From: Symbiodinium natans
Lineage: Eukaryota > Sar > Dinophyceae > Suessiales > Symbiodiniaceae
Reading direction: 5' to 3'
Assembly: GCA_905221605.1 (NCBI GenBank)
Contig: CAJNDS010000458.1
Coordinates: 176,001-240,000, forward strand
DNA length: 64,000 nt
This document shows positions 1-14,200 of this stretch, piece after piece. A model generated the notes under the pieces. That model was not told the DNA's origin. It did not search any database and worked only from the letters and a program-made list of their open reading frames with translations. The first letter of the stretch is position 1, and every line of letters starts with the position of its first letter. The translations under genes and the position numbers were made by a program.

Positions 1-176
1 CAAAAAGGCTAAAGCCTACAGCACAGCCGATAAAGCCTTGACCGCCGAAACCCTCATCCCTACGTGTAGGGGTTTTGGAGTTTGGGTGCTTCACGTTCTT
101 TCGGGCTTCAGGGGGCTTGGGGATAAGGGTCTAGGCTTCATAGGCTGTAGGATAGGGTTGAGGCTTGAGTTCTCAG

Positions 177-263
177 CACCCTGTCCCTCCTCCCCCCATC
201 CCGTACGAGCGTGAACATGAGGATCGGGGTTTTGACCCTGCATCTCAGTCCATGCAACCAGCC
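177..263 (+). CDS. Channel gene, putative N-terminal exon
   Basis: Follows acceptor TTCTCAG and reads HPVPPPPIPYEREHEDRG onward in an open frame. GC-type donors lie at 261 and 264. The peptide is hydrophilic and proline-rich, as in cytosolic tails of this family. Placement in the channel gene rests on strand, phase 0 and position only. Confidence 0.38.
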
Positions 264-836
264 GCAGACGTTTCAACACAACACAAGCAAGGACCAAGGC
301 TCTGTGTATGCAGGCTGTTCCTAAATCAGAATCCTAAACCCTCAAACCTGAAAACCCTAGACCCTCAAACCCTAAGCCCTAAACCCTAAACCCTGAATTA
401 AGCCCTACAACCAAACAAGTCGGAACAGACGCTAAGCAAGGGAACCCTAACCCTAAACCCCAAACCCCAAACCCCAAACCCCAAACCCCAAACCCCAAAC
501 CCCAAACCCCAAACCCCAAACCCTAAACCCTAAACCCTAAACCCTAATCCTAAACCCTGAACCCTGAACCCTAAACACACCAAGGAAAAGCAAGTCCGCG
601 CGCTCCTCGCAGGCGCGCCCCAAATTCCCACAGGTTCCCTTTGACACCCTGGGGCTCGAAGGCTTCCGGTTTAGGGTTTAGGGTTTAGGGTTTAGGGTTT
701 AGGGTTTAGGGTTTAGGGTTTAGGGTTTAGGGTTTAGGGTTTAGGGTTTAGTATTATGAAGTTCCCACCCTCAATCCCGCAACCCTAAACCCGAAACCTT
801 GTTCTAAGGATTTAGGGTTCAGGTTGCTTTTTTTGG

Positions 837-872
<36 letters not shown>

Positions 873-3800
873 GGTTCTTATCATATTATGGAGCCCTGTA
901 TTTATTCAGGGTTCCCTCCCCAAACAAAGTGATTGTGGCTTAGAACGCTGCCCACATGCAGCGTTGAAGCCTTGAAGAGTCCTAAACATACATGCAATAT
1001 GAGGATAGGGTTTAGGGTTTAGGGTTTAGGGTTTAGGGTTTAGGGTTTAGGGTTTAGGGTTTAGGGTCTAGGGTTTAGGGTTTAGGGGTTTGGGGCAATA
1101 GTAACCAGCTTGGTTGCTCAGTAACGTCTTGTTTGCTCCAACACCAGTCAGGATGTACATTGAGCCCCTTAACCCTGTGCTCCTGGTTTTAAGGAGTTCA
1201 AGTCTTGGGTTGAGAGTTTATTGTTTAGGGTACAGGGTAGAGGGTACAGGTTTTAGGGTTTAGGGTTTAGGGTTTAGGGTTTAGGGTTTAGGGTTTAGGG
1301 TTTAGGGTTTAGGGTTTAGGGTTTAGGGTTTAGGGTTTAGGGTTTACACAGCAAAGCCCTAAGCCGAGATCCCCTGACCTGGTCAGGTCCCGGACTCATC
1401 GGCCTCGCACTACAGCACGCATTCCGTGCCGGTGCACGAGCCGAGCAGGGTCTCCGTGGATGAGATGATGCTGGGGCGCCGTAAGCGTCTTTTTTTGTTT
1501 TGGGTTGGGGGGGGGGGGCTTGCCCTAAACCCTAAACCCTAAACCCTAACCCCTAAACCTTAAAGTTAGCCAGAGGCGCTGAAGTGTGTGTAGGCCAGCC
1601 TCAGGCTTCACGGGCGAGCGGGCGGGGGGAGGGAGGGGGAATTGTAGTGATTCCTGGAGCCCATCATCATCGCGCGTGTGACGTGTAGGGCTTCGGGGTG
1701 TTCCAGGGTTCAGAGTTTAGGGTTTAAGGTTTAAGGTTTCGGATTCAGAGTTTAACTTCATCTCTAGGGGGTTTAGGTTTAGGCTTTGGGTCTAGAAATT
1801 GCCTCCAGAGTATGGGCAGGGCTTAGGCCCCGTAATTTCTGAAACCCAGCAGGGCCATCTGACGATATAGACCTTATAGACCCTGAAACAGCCAACTAAC
1901 TCCTAGGACGAGGTCTAGGGTTTAGGGTTTAGGGTTCAGGGTTCAGGGTTTAGGGTTTAGGGTTTGGGGTCGTGGGTGCTTATGAGCAGGGTTATACGTA
2001 GGTAACTCTGGTCATAGCCTTCTTTAGGGTACTTATAACCCTGCCTACAAGTACCCACGCACACCTCAACATGGCTTATATCCCTAAAACCCTAAACCCT
2101 AAACCCTAAGCCCTAAACCCTACACCCTAAGCCCTAAACCCTAAACCCTAAACCCTGAACCCTAAACCCCGCGGACGGGAAGAAGATCCCAGGAATTCCG
2201 AGCAAAGCGAGGAAGCGGAGTTTGATCTCCGACCTCCCTGGGACATCAGCGGCTCGGCCATGACAGATAGACGCAGCCCTTTTTTTAGGTTTAGGGTTTA
2301 GGGTTTAGGGTTTAGGGTTTAGGGTTTAGGGTTTAGGGTTTAGGGTTTAGGGTTTAGGGTTTAGGGTTTAGGGTTTAGGGTTTAGGGTTTAGGGTTTAGG
2401 GTTTAGGGTTTAGGGTTTAGGAGCATCCCCGCCCTCTCAGTGGATGACAGAGTGAAAAGTGAAAGCCCTAAACCCTAAACCCTGCACCCTAAAATCCACT
2501 TCATGGGAAGGGTTCTGGGCTCAATGTCCTGGGGTTTGTATGGGCCACCGGGCCTGAGGATAGGCAGCAAATCCCCAACAAGTTCTGAAGAGGCGACTTC
2601 GAACCAGGAATTTGGGACGTTGAGGCGAGCAAAATCTGGGAATCTGGGCACCCACGTAGATCCAGGTGCGTCTATATCCCAACAACTTTCAAGGTCTGCT
2701 TATGTATGTGCACTCGGCATGCGTTTGCGGTCTCATTGTGGCAACTGATTTTTCGGGGCTTTCAGAACCGATGGCCTCGAAATAGATATATCTTGTTTTA
2801 ATGAATTTAACGCATAAGGCTTGGAGAAATACGCTCTGAATCCCCAGTTTAAACGGCGTACAGCGTAGCTATTGCGACTGACATAGAAGGGAGGTCAGTT
2901 ATTTCAGAAACTACATATTCCATTAGCCGGACTACTTTGGAATCTTAGACTTGGGACTGCAATTGCATAGAGGCAAACCTGTCCTGCATTCTCTTCGAAT
3001 ATTGCTGAACAGAACTCATTTAAGAAATAAAGCTGACCTCAAATCAGGTTAGCCAACGCAATGCGAACGTTTGCATGTTCAATCTCGGAGGAACCCCTTA
3101 AACAGATAGTTGTAGAGCTACCAGCCAGTGATTTTGAGTTAAATGAAGGTTGCCCCAAGCCCCAGGCCTTAAACCCTAAAGCCGAAACCCCAAAGCCGAA
3201 TGCAAAGTACAAAGCGAACTAAGGATGACAAAAAAAAAATGTTTAGATGTATTGGTTGTTCCAGTGGCCGTTTTTCAGTATAACTTGAACATAATATGTG
3301 ACCTGCAGCTGTACATCATCCCTTGCCACGCCAAGGGGCGCCTTCGCAGCCAACCCCCCCACACCAAACCTCAGACAGGTGTTTCAGTTGTCGCTTCCAG
3401 GCCCAGAGGACCTACTTTTCGAAAGACCTCTAGGGATTTCCAAAGGCCCCAGAAAGAAGCACGTCATCCCTTGCAATGCCAAGGAGCGAAGGTTCCAGCC
3501 CCTCAACACCAAGCCTCAGACACCGAAGCCTCCACGGACACCTGCAGGGCCTCCAATCACTTCCTAGAGATCCGCGCGCGAGCATGATGTACATCATCCC
3601 TTGCAACGCCAAGGGGCCAAGGCGCCAGCCTGGCCCCAATGCCAAACCTCCTAGACGCCGGCGCCAGGGCCTCCAATTTCTTTCACTTCCCGGTACCTCC
3701 CCCTAAACCCTAAACCCTAAACCCTAAACCCTAAACCCTAAACCCTAAACCCTCCCAAAGGGCTCACAAACCCCAAAAGATTCCAGGCGCCTCAGACACC

Positions 3801-6800
3801 CGGGCCTCGAAGGGGCCTGCTTCGAGGGGCTTCGGATATGCTCGCATACTAGGGCCCCACTGTCAGTAAGAATGAGATGCATGAGCACGATCAGAAAGCA
3901 AGGAAACCCTAAGCACGCAAAGGTCAAGCCGAGGGTGGAACGCAAGCTGGGCTGGCGGCCCCTCAAATCCTACTACTAGTTGCTTAAGAACCCCAAAAGA
4001 AACTAGATGTATTAATCCCTGTACTACCCTTATAAGGAAGAATGTTTTCTTATTTTTTTGGGGGTTGTTAAGCAATTAGTAGAATCAGACAGCCTAAACC
4101 CCTAAACCTGCCCATATACCTTGCTTCATTGTGTCGCAGTGGTGTGATATCCCATGCGCGCCGACATCGGTGCAGCAACCCTAGACTTAAACCGTGTGAC
4201 TATGTGGATATGGGACCCGCAAAATCGTTTACAGTATGAGGAAAAGCAGGACCCGAAGTTTCCCAGAGTCCCAACATCCAGCAAGGGTTCAGGGTTTAGG
4301 ATTTAGGGTTTAGGATCTAGGGTTTAGGGTTTAGGGTTTAGGGCTTATGGTTTTTGGAATTCTGTAGGTTGCACCCCAGGTAGTTTTCAGTCCCGCGAAG
4401 AGCCCACAAGCCCCGAAGCGGTAGCGTTCCAAAGGCAAGACGTCCCTGGTGAAGATGCAGAAGAAGAGGTACGGGGAAAACAAGAAGCCCCAAAAAAGTA
4501 ATCCCCTCAAACTGCTGTTGAAGGCATGTAATTAGGGTTTAGGACCCTAAACTCTTCAAGCCTAAACCATCAACCCTTGAGACCGTAAACCGCTAAAACC
4601 CCATCAGCCCTGAACCTAACCCATCTGACAGCAAACGCCATAAACCTTCAAAGCCCCGTAAATCCCTTGTTCAAGTCGGGTTTGAGCCCTCTCATCCCAA
4701 ATTCCCTGAGGAGTCGTCTTCAAGGGATAAGCAGCCCAGAGCCAGATAGCCTTAAAACCCTAAACCCTTAACCCTGAACCCTTTTTAGGGTTTTCAGAAT
4801 TGGATTTGGAAGGGCTTAGGGTGTTTTGCCTTGTGATAGGGGCCGGGTCAGCCAGTTCGAGTTTAGGGTTTAATAAGGGTATATATCCCTAATTTCAAGG
4901 AACCCCCCAAGCCCATGATCCAACTTCAGCTCCTTTCATGTCTATCTAGCGATGTTGCCCTGACAGCTGAAACCTCAAAGCCTTAGAGGTCTAAAATGTC
5001 CTGTAAAGCTCGAAAAGCTTCCTGGGGGGACGCGTATTATTTGACGTTGTTTCGTTGTTGGGGGGGGGGGGGGGGTATAGGAGCATGCTTAAGCAATTGT
5101 TCTCATGTTTGACACGGCCGACCTGTGAAAGGGCCGACCTCGTTTTCTGCACATTACCGGTGAGGCTGGCCACGACACCCTCCAACTTCAGCCGCAGCGG
5201 CGTCTCAGGCATTGCCTCATCCCTAAACCCTAAACCCTAAACCCCAAACCCCAAACCCTAAGCTCGAAAAACGGCCTGCGATCTGAGATGTAGGCTGTCA
5301 TTCGATGCAAAGGATGGCAACTACCTGTAGGTATCCACTAGTAAATATTCGGACCTTGGCACTCATGTATCCATTTATTCCCATCAGGTGCCTACTCTGT
5401 TTCTGTGGTTCCCTTTTCAGGGTTCCTTTCGTTTACCTAACTCCTAAACCCTCGAGCCCGCAAACCCGTCCACCCTCATTGGTACGTTCAATGGCGTGTG
5501 ATCCCTCATACACAAAATTGCCTAAACTCTAGCAGCAAGTCGATCCTCACCGTGACCTTTCTCGGTACACGAATCCATCATTAATCCATCAGGATTGTAC
5601 GAGAAGAGACCCAAAAGGGCCAGTAACCCATAACTGTCCCGAGCCCTGAGCCCTCAACCCGAAACCCTACCTAAACCCAAACGCCTGAACACCTGACTGA
5701 CCCCTAGGAGCCTAGGAACATCAAACTTGGAGCCCGTAATCCGCGCTTGCGCGGAGCCCTGGAATTCCGCCATGGACATGTGTTTTTCAAGCTTAAGCTC
5801 TATGACTCTGGGTTTAGGGTTCAAGTTTTTGGGTTACCTTTTGACTTTTAAGTCCTAGAAAGCCCTAAACCCCCGTAAAAAAAGGGGCCTAAACCTCTGA
5901 AGCCTACAACCGGAGCCCTTACTACATAGAATACATAGTGGGACATGGGGGTTTCCGAAATTAGGGGAACCCCCTTGGGGTCCTTGTCTTTGAAGGATTG
6001 CGAATGGCCATGCTATGCCTTGGCATCCGAATATTTGGGGGTGGATATTGGGGGTCCCCGAGTTTCGGAAACCCCCCATATAAGGTGCCTCATTCCTTAA
6101 CTCCCTGCAAAGACCTAGCAAGTACTGTCACACCAGGCACCGCCACCGGCAGCAGCGTGGCACCTGAAAGGAAGTTTTTCCATGAGGGCGAGGCGCGAGG
6201 AGGGGCTTAGGCTTTTGGGTTTAGGGCGTAGGGTTTTGGGTCTTTGGGGCAAATCAAGAGAGGACAGGACAAATTGAGGAAGTTAATGTTGACCTCGAAT
6301 TAGTAACCCCCCCCCCCCCCGTCTCAATTGTTTTTTGTTTTCGCCCCGACCCCCTATTGAGGGAGCGGGGTCGGGCTGTCCCGAGCCGCCCCCAAGCCCT
6401 GACCTACCCAAAAGGGCCCACAGAAAAAGAATCGGTCCCCGGGCCGGGATTCCTTAATTGTAGGGTTGCTTTGGGTTTGAACCAGACTCTAAGGGTAGTT
6501 GGATCCGGGCATATGGTCCCTTACCTTCTTCAAGTGGTTCTGATGTATGGGACCTTGGGTTGTATGGTTTATAAAGGGTATATAAGGGATCCCCTTTTGA
6601 GGGCTCACATAAAGGGACCATGAAACTCCCCTAAGATAAACGTGAATAGCAGGCCATTGAAGCGTGTTGAAGCAATTCGATCGTTAAAGGCGCCCGGAGA
6701 ACAGCTGAGTGCAGGACGTATGTCCTGCACCGGCATCAAACCACTACACCCTGGGGTTTTCTTAAGCATATGAAGTCCGAAAATTTAAAAAATGAACCCT

Positions 6801-8227
6801 ACACCGCAAACCCCAACCCAACCTAAAAGTCACCCTGCTGTTCGTTTCCTGCTGGCAAGGCGGTCGCGCCTGATCGCTCGAGCTGCCCCTTCGACAGTAA
6901 TTGCGATCCCAAGCCCTCTGCCCCAATCCTATTTTTTGGGTTAGGCTGTATAGTGATTAGGCTGTAGTGAAGATGGGATTCAGGATGCCATATATCGACG
7001 CCTATCTTGTGCCGCTCCGTATATGGCATCCTGCATCCCGCCCGAACTACAGCTTGCCAAACAGTGGGTAATCCTTGCACGCCGAAAGCCCCAAGCCACA
7101 GACCCCCCCCCCCCTCCTCCCGCCTCGCCACCCCAAAGCCAAAACAAAAAGCTAAACCTTAAACCCCAAACCCTAAGCCCAAAATCCCAAACCCTCTGGC
7201 AGACCCTAAACCCTAAAACCTACACCCTAAACCCTAAACCCGAAACATCCTAAACCCTAAAAATCCTAAGCCAAGGCGTGGTGCGGCCGGCCTCGAAACC
7301 GCGCTTATTCTGGGATATGCTTGCCATCGTTGTGCTGCTGCTCCTTGACCGAGACCTCCTGGCTTGGGGGGTTCCTCAAAGGTCGCAATAAGACTTTGCA
7401 ACAAACCTTAGGTTTAGGGTTTAGGGTTTAGGGTTTAGGGTTTAGGGTTCAGGGTTTAGGGTAAAGTGCTTCGGATATGAGAGCCCTAAGCGCTAGCCCT
7501 AAACCACAGCACCTCCGTGAAGAATAACATCGGCTGAGGTCCCAAGTCAGATCGCATGTGGATGGCTGTTGCTAAGAGCCTTTAGAAGCCATGAACCCTC
7601 AACCCTTACAGTCCCCAACCCGAAGAATCCTGAACCCCAGAAGTCCTCAACCCTCAGCTCCAGGGCCTTTAACCCTAACCCCTAACCCCTAACCCCTAAA
7701 CCCTAAACCCTAAACCCTAAACCCTAAACCCTAAACCCTAAACTGCAGGGGCTTTAAGGGCTCAATCGCTGAGGTACGACCTGGTCTCCGTTCCGCTCGA
7801 GGCATTCCACATGCAGCAATCGGATCCTGGGCTGCAGGCAGCTGCGTTTTGGGTCTAGGGCCTAGGGCTTAGGGCTTAGGACTTAGGGTTTAGGGTTTAG
7901 GGTGCGTCCCACTGGGTCCTTAATAGCAGTGAAATGCACGGTGCCCTAAACCCTAAACCCCCCTTAACCCCCTAACCCCTAACCCCTAACCCCTAAACCC
8001 TAAACCCTAAACCCTAAACCCTAAACCCTAACCCTGAACCCTAAATAAACCCCAAATCCCTAAACCGTTTAGGGGGTGGGCCGGGACCCTGCTGAATCTT
8101 CCCATATGCCGTCCGGTTTAGGGTTTAGGGTTTAGGGTTTGTCATACACGATCGTAGTCGATTAGGGCTTAGGATTTTGAATACAAGGCGAGGGGGATTC
8201 AAGTTCTTAATGGACAATCTTCGAGAT

Positions 8228-8281
<54 letters not shown>

Positions 8282-11200
8282 ACCTCCCTCCACCACCCCC
8301 GTAAACCCTAAAAAACCCAACCCCCCGCCCGGGGCAAAAAGCAACCCAAACACACAAAAACACAAAAGAATACAGAATAAATGCTAAATAAGGCACTTTT
8401 TTACTTCGAGCATTCCCGCCCTGCAGGCAAGGAAGTCGCGAGCTCTCGCTGGGGTTGGGCACTCCAGGGACTCTCTGGGCATACTCTGTAAATACGCTCC
8501 TGTTGGGCACTCCACGGACTTTGTGGGCATACTCTGCTGTCGTGAAGTTCTAGGCACTCTGGGAATACTCTGGGGTTGTGGGGAGAGACTGGACTTCGCT
8601 CCAGTGACTCTCTGGATACTCTAGGCTTGGGCACTCCCTGGGGATACCTGGGCTTGGGACTGGGGGTTGGACAGGCCAGAAACTCTGGGGATACTCTGCG
8701 GTGGGATACGGGTGATGGGCGAGGAGTAGACCGGGCGAGGCGAGGAGTGTAGTATAATCCGACACACCTACACCGAGGGTGGGGAACAAACCGCTAGCAG
8801 GGTTACTTGGTAGGCGTTCTGAAGCTCTCCGAAACCTTAAACCCTCCAAACACAAACCTGAAACTCCAAACCCTAAACCCTAAACCCTAAAACCCCAAAC
8901 CCTAAGTTAGAGCCCCTTGCCCCAGATGTGTTTCCCCCCTTAGTTCTTTGAGTCCTCCCAGGGGTCAGTCCACATCGCTGCGCTCAGGAGATGTCTTTGC
9001 AGACAGGCTTCCAGCTGGTTGCACCTTCGCCCAAGGGTGCGTGTTTGCGTTGCGCGGTTTAGGGTCTGTAGGGTTTAGGGTTTAGGGTTTAGATGGATTT
9101 TGGGGATTGGGGGGGGGGGGGGGGGGGTTTAGGGTGTTTGGCCGTGGTGGTGTTCGTGTTTAGCCGGGCTTGGGGGGTAAGATTTGGGGGGGGTTTTGGG
9201 CGTACAGTGTAGATTGACGTCGTACGTGGAACTCCTCGAAGGACTTAGTTGGGGCTTGTAGTAGGAATGTAGGCCGCTGAATCTTCAGAGTAAGTTTTGG
9301 GCTTCAGGGGGAACATAATTAAGTGTTCCATTATTCCTTAAACACCCCCTGAATACATGTATATGTAACCTAACCAAGAGTCCCTTCTAGTCATGCATCA
9401 TGCGCATGTTCGAGACTCAGGTATGTATGAGCCAGTGAGCGGGGATTCCGAGGGCTTGCGCTTATGAGAGCGCCTTAAGGAGCCCTAAACCCCAAACCCC
9501 AAACCCCAAACCCCAAACCCCAAACCCCAAACCCTAAACCCTAAACCCTAAACCCTAAACCCTAAACCCTAAACCCTAAACCCTAAACCCTAAACCCTAA
9601 ACCGATAAGAGCCCCAACAGCACGCAAAGAGCACTCAGGTCACGCTGTACTGGATGATGGACATCGTGGCCTCCTTCTTGACCGCCGTGGCTTAGTAGTA
9701 GAAGGTTTGGGGGTTTAGGGTTTAGGGTTTCGGGTTTAGGGTTTAGGGTTTCGGGTTTAGGGTTTAGGGTTTAGGGTTTAGGGCTTCTGGGGTACCATGA
9801 CCCCTATAGAATCCCAAAGGTTGACCTTGAGTTTGCCTCAGGATACTGCGCAACTCAGGTGTACGTGAATGCGAAGCTCTATGTCCGACATTGGGACATC
9901 GCCACACGGCTGTTTGCTGGTTTCAGGGTACCCCTCGTTCCTAGGGTCCGCCCTTAGAGAACCTCAACTAGGCTTGAATATCCTTACAATAGCCTTTTGG
10001 GAACCTAGAGGGGGTAGAAAAAGGGGGCTAGTAGGGAAACCCATGAAACTAGCCTGCCACGCTCAGGCGCTAGGTTCAGCCCGACAGTTTAGGGTTCAGA
10101 GTTTGTAAGGCTAAAGGGTTTATGGGGGATATCGGGTTTATATATGGTTTCTAGAGTCTAGGCTTTAGGGGCCCTTTCTTTAGATCCTTCACCATTATCA
10201 GTTGGGTGCCCTGTACCCGACAAACCACGGAGTGCCGAGCTGCGCTCTAGTGAGCCGAGGCAAAGGCGTACCTGCGGTCCTGGTTTATCTTCGATGTCAC
10301 TTTGGAATTCTTGGGAATCTTTTCTAATTTTGGGGCAAATACTATAATGCCTAAGCAACAGGTACAATCATAATTTTTGCTAGGGTTCCAAGTTCAGCAT
10401 AGGTCATGGTTTTAATCCCGGACATCCTCGTCTTCGTGGATGACGCGAATGTGGCGCCGCTCGTCAGTTCCAAGTCAGCCCCCAAAATCCGCAAAGCCAC
10501 AAGCCCTAGCACCCAAATCCTGGAACAGTCACCAGGGTTAGGGTACAGGGTTTAGGGTTTAGGGTTTAGGGTTTAGGGTTTAGGGTTTAGGGTTTAGGAA
10601 CCTGAACGTCCAAGCCCCTGAAACGTTTGAGCCTGAACCAATCAACCGCTCGGCATGCACGCGCTCCACAAGTCAAAACATTGCCAAACCTTGAGAGTCT
10701 GGGGGTTTAGGGTTTAGGGTTTAGGGTTTAGGGTTTAGGGTTTAGGGTTTAGGGTTTAGGGTTTAGGGTTTAGGGTTTAGGGTTTAAGGCGCATGCACAG
10801 CAACCGGACTTCTGCATGCCGCAAGTCAAAAGCATTTGCCAAACCTTTGAAGGTGTAGGGGTTTAGCGTCCAGGCTTTCGGGGCCTGGGGCTTGAGGGCT
10901 TGGGAAGGCAAAGGGCTGGTCATCAAAAGTCGAAGGAACATTTTGGGCTTAGGGTTTAGGGTTTAGGGTTTAGGGTTTAGGGTTTAGGGTTTAGGGTTCA
11001 GGGCTCAGGGCTCAGGGAATTTGACCGTTGGGGCCTAGGGCGCCCCAAACCCTCGGACCCCACAAACCCCAAACCCTGAAAGGGTTTAGGGTTTAGGCCC
11101 TAAACCCTAAACCCTAAACCCAAAACCCTAAACCCTAAACCCTAAACCCTAAACCCTAAGCCCAAAACGTTCCTTCGACTTTTGATGACCAGCCCTATGC

Positions 11201-14200
11201 CTTGATCGGGTGGTCGCCAGTCGCTCATCTTCCCATTTCTTCGTCGGGACTTCGGGACTTCGGGTTTAGGATTTAGGGTTTAGAATTTGTGGGTTTAGGG
11301 TCGGTTTAGGGTTTAGGGTTTAGGGTTTAGGGTTTAGGGTTTAGGGTTTAGGGTTTAGGGTTTAGGAATTAGGGTACCTTATATAAAGCCCTTTGGAGAG
11401 GGATACCATCGGGGACTTGATTCCCATAATTTGCGACGACCATGGCCACTTGGAGGCGCCAAAAGGGAGGGTCCCCTCAGTTCAAGAAGCGATCCTCTAC
11501 ACATAACCCCTGAATCACCTGAATCCCGTGGATCTCCCTTGTTTTAGGGGGGATTTGTTGACACGAAATGAATGTTCTGTTATGGGGTTCGCCTTCATAT
11601 ACTCCGAATACGGCCCTTATGTTCCCTTAAGGATCTTTAAACAGGAGCCCAAGACGCAAGGGTACAACCTTGAAGGGTCCAAGAACTCCTAGATCGAATA
11701 CTGAAACCAGGATCGAGGCAAACGGTGTTGGCATGGCGCGCGCGCTGCGCGCCGGGCGGCTGCTCCGCTTTCTCCGCTGCCTGGTTGGGGCAAAGGAGAT
11801 GTGGGGGGTTGATGAAGTTTCGGGTTTAGAATTTGGAGCCAATCCCTGGCTAGCTTCCACAGATTACAGCCTAAACCCCACAAGCCGAAACAACAAAGTA
11901 GTTGATATGTACCACAACTTGGATGTACTTGAACTGCAGCCTTGTCTTGCCGTGTTAGGGCCATGAGGGTGCTGAATGCTCCCCGGAGGTTTCCATGATG
12001 CTGCACAAATATGCTTTGTTAAGGGCTTTACAGGCGCACTTAACTGCAAGCAATCACAAACTGTCTGAAGGCTTAGTCCCACTCACTCTCGAACTGTCCA
12101 GCAGCCTCCGTTCCTCCACTGCCTGCCCTGCAACTTCCAGAATCTAAACATTCATTATAATCTACACCTAAACCCTAAACCCTAAACCCTAAACCCTACC
12201 CTAAATTAAGTCAATCTACTAGCAGCGCCCCCTCGAGGTGCCATGAGGGCTTTAGGTTGCACTTGTGGGGCTTACTTGAGGGTTCAGATTCTGACCAATA
12301 ATCACTGTATTCATGACCCAAATTACAACCACATTGGGCCCTTATCAGTGGGTTATACTGACAGTTATAATTGGCTATAGACCATGAACCTCAGCTTAAG
12401 GGGTTGAGCTTTTGGTTTCAGGGCGCGGGGGGCTAGGCTTCAGGCGTCTAAACTCTACCCCCCCTGAGCTAAACATCCTCTAACCCGAAAACGGCCCAGA
12501 ACCACGTGTGACCCTCTAAAACCTATAAGCCTCAGAAACCTGAAGCGTCCTTTGACCCTACAGGCCTCGTAGGCACGTTCATACCTAGGTGCGTTTAAGT
12601 TAACAAAAATCACCTGAACCTCCACCCTAAACCTAGTTCCTAAACCCTAAACCCTGCACCCTAAACCCCTACTAAACCCTACTAAACTCTTGAGGGTAGA
12701 AGCCCCTAGATTAGGTTTCCTCCCTCCGACGGCTGCGTATGCACCTGGCCTGCATGGTGCCTTTCGAGGGGGGGGTGGGGGGGTGGGCAAGAAGCCAAGA
12801 AGGTACCCCTAATTTAGAAACCTCATCTGTCAGGGTGTCGCAGGTTCGCCAAAGGTTTTGAGGATTTAGGCTTTAGGGGTGTGAAGCATAGTCAGTGTTT
12901 AGGGTTTATTTCAGGGTGTGGGTTTAGGGTTCGGGGTTTAGGGTTTCAGAAACTATGTGGTTGTTGGTTGATTTCCCACCATTTGCAAGCAGTTTCGTAT
13001 GCCCCGATTCTGCACCATGCTCCCTTAACTCTTACTACTCTTGACCATGGCTTCGGGAACCCTAAGCCCTAAGCCCTATCCCCTAGGACCCTAACCCTAA
13101 ACCCCGAACCCTAAACCACCTGAAAGGAGTCCATAGTTCACCTCCCAACTCTTCTACACTCCGGGGTGAACGTTCCTCCGAGCTCCAAGCCTAAACGTTT
13201 CAACCTACCCTAAACCCGAAACCCTAGCCCTAAACATAACCAACCCTAGACTTCTTAAGGTCAACTTTTCAGCTTTCTACACTCTGATGATATTCGATTC
13301 AACGTGCCCCCCTTCTGTTGGCGATCCTTTGGCCAATGCGGATTCAATGAGTCCCTTTGGGCTGGGCCCCTGCCTGTTCCTGCTTTTTTTCTTATTTGTT
13401 TTTGGGGGGAGGGGGGGTGGGGGGTTAGGTTTAGGGTTTAGTTTTAGGGGCTTTAGTTTTAAGTTTGGGGTTTGGGGTTTTGGGTTTGGGGTTTGGGGTT
13501 TGGTTTGGGGTTTGGTGTTGGGGTTTGGGGTTTGTGGGTTTGGGTTGACACGGACTTGAAGTCAATGCGATCAATATAAGTGAGACGGCTGCTCCTTTAT
13601 CAGCATGTGTGGCATATCATGCTCCAGTTTGGTGATGATGTCATTCATTTTGCACACTGTTCTGTGTAGGACTCCCAACCAAGCTTTTTGTCTCTCGCTG
13701 AGACAGCTTTGAGGGTTTATGCATTTTCGAAGATTTTTTTCGGATTTCGTCAGGAAATTAAACCGAGCATGGCAAAAGTGGCACGCTATGCCCTGGCGCT
13801 TCCACTCATACAAGCAACGTGAGGAACTTTGGTGATATCAGATCATATAATGATTAGCGTCAAGAATGTCTGTCGCCTCATCGAGCAGTTGATTGCGCAT
13901 GGCAACAAATCTGGCTTTAGAGAAATTGCGGCAGTAAGACGCAGCGAATGTGCTCTCAGACATGTCATGCCAGCCTCCGCGGCTTGGCATGACACACCGC
14001 ACAGTCATATATTTTCTTCTTTCCAAGCCATGAGCTCCCGGGCAACAGCCCGGTTTCTGCACGATTCGACTCAGCCAAGTTCGGTCAAGATCGGCCTGCT
14101 TTAGAGACATTTGGGAGTCCAATTAACCTGTGGAAAGTTCTGCAAAACGAAAGATTGGTATCTGATGTCAAATTTTTGCTCTGCGCTTGCAGTCTGGATA

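Larger units (their letters stand above)
2452..4390. other. Channel intron
   Basis: Holds a unique AT-richer segment (2760-3160), a degenerate tandem repeat (3311-3650), a CCCTAAA array (3703-3753) and a hairpin element (3971-4083). No coding exon recognised; 2503-2748 is open but shows no conserved peptide. Confidence 0.5.
4469..7275. other. Channel intron region with missed exon(s)
   Basis: Phase demands at least one exon. One weak candidate is 5132-5160 (ADLVFCTLP before a GTGAGG donor). Also holds G17 at 5059, C14 at 6307, a hairpin element (5942-6082) and a 65-nt inverted repeat (6975-7039). Confidence 0.45.

Noticed and set aside
8199-8510. Minus-strand frame with poly-glycine
   Set aside because: Produced by the 52-nt poly-C tract; no conserved sequence outside it.
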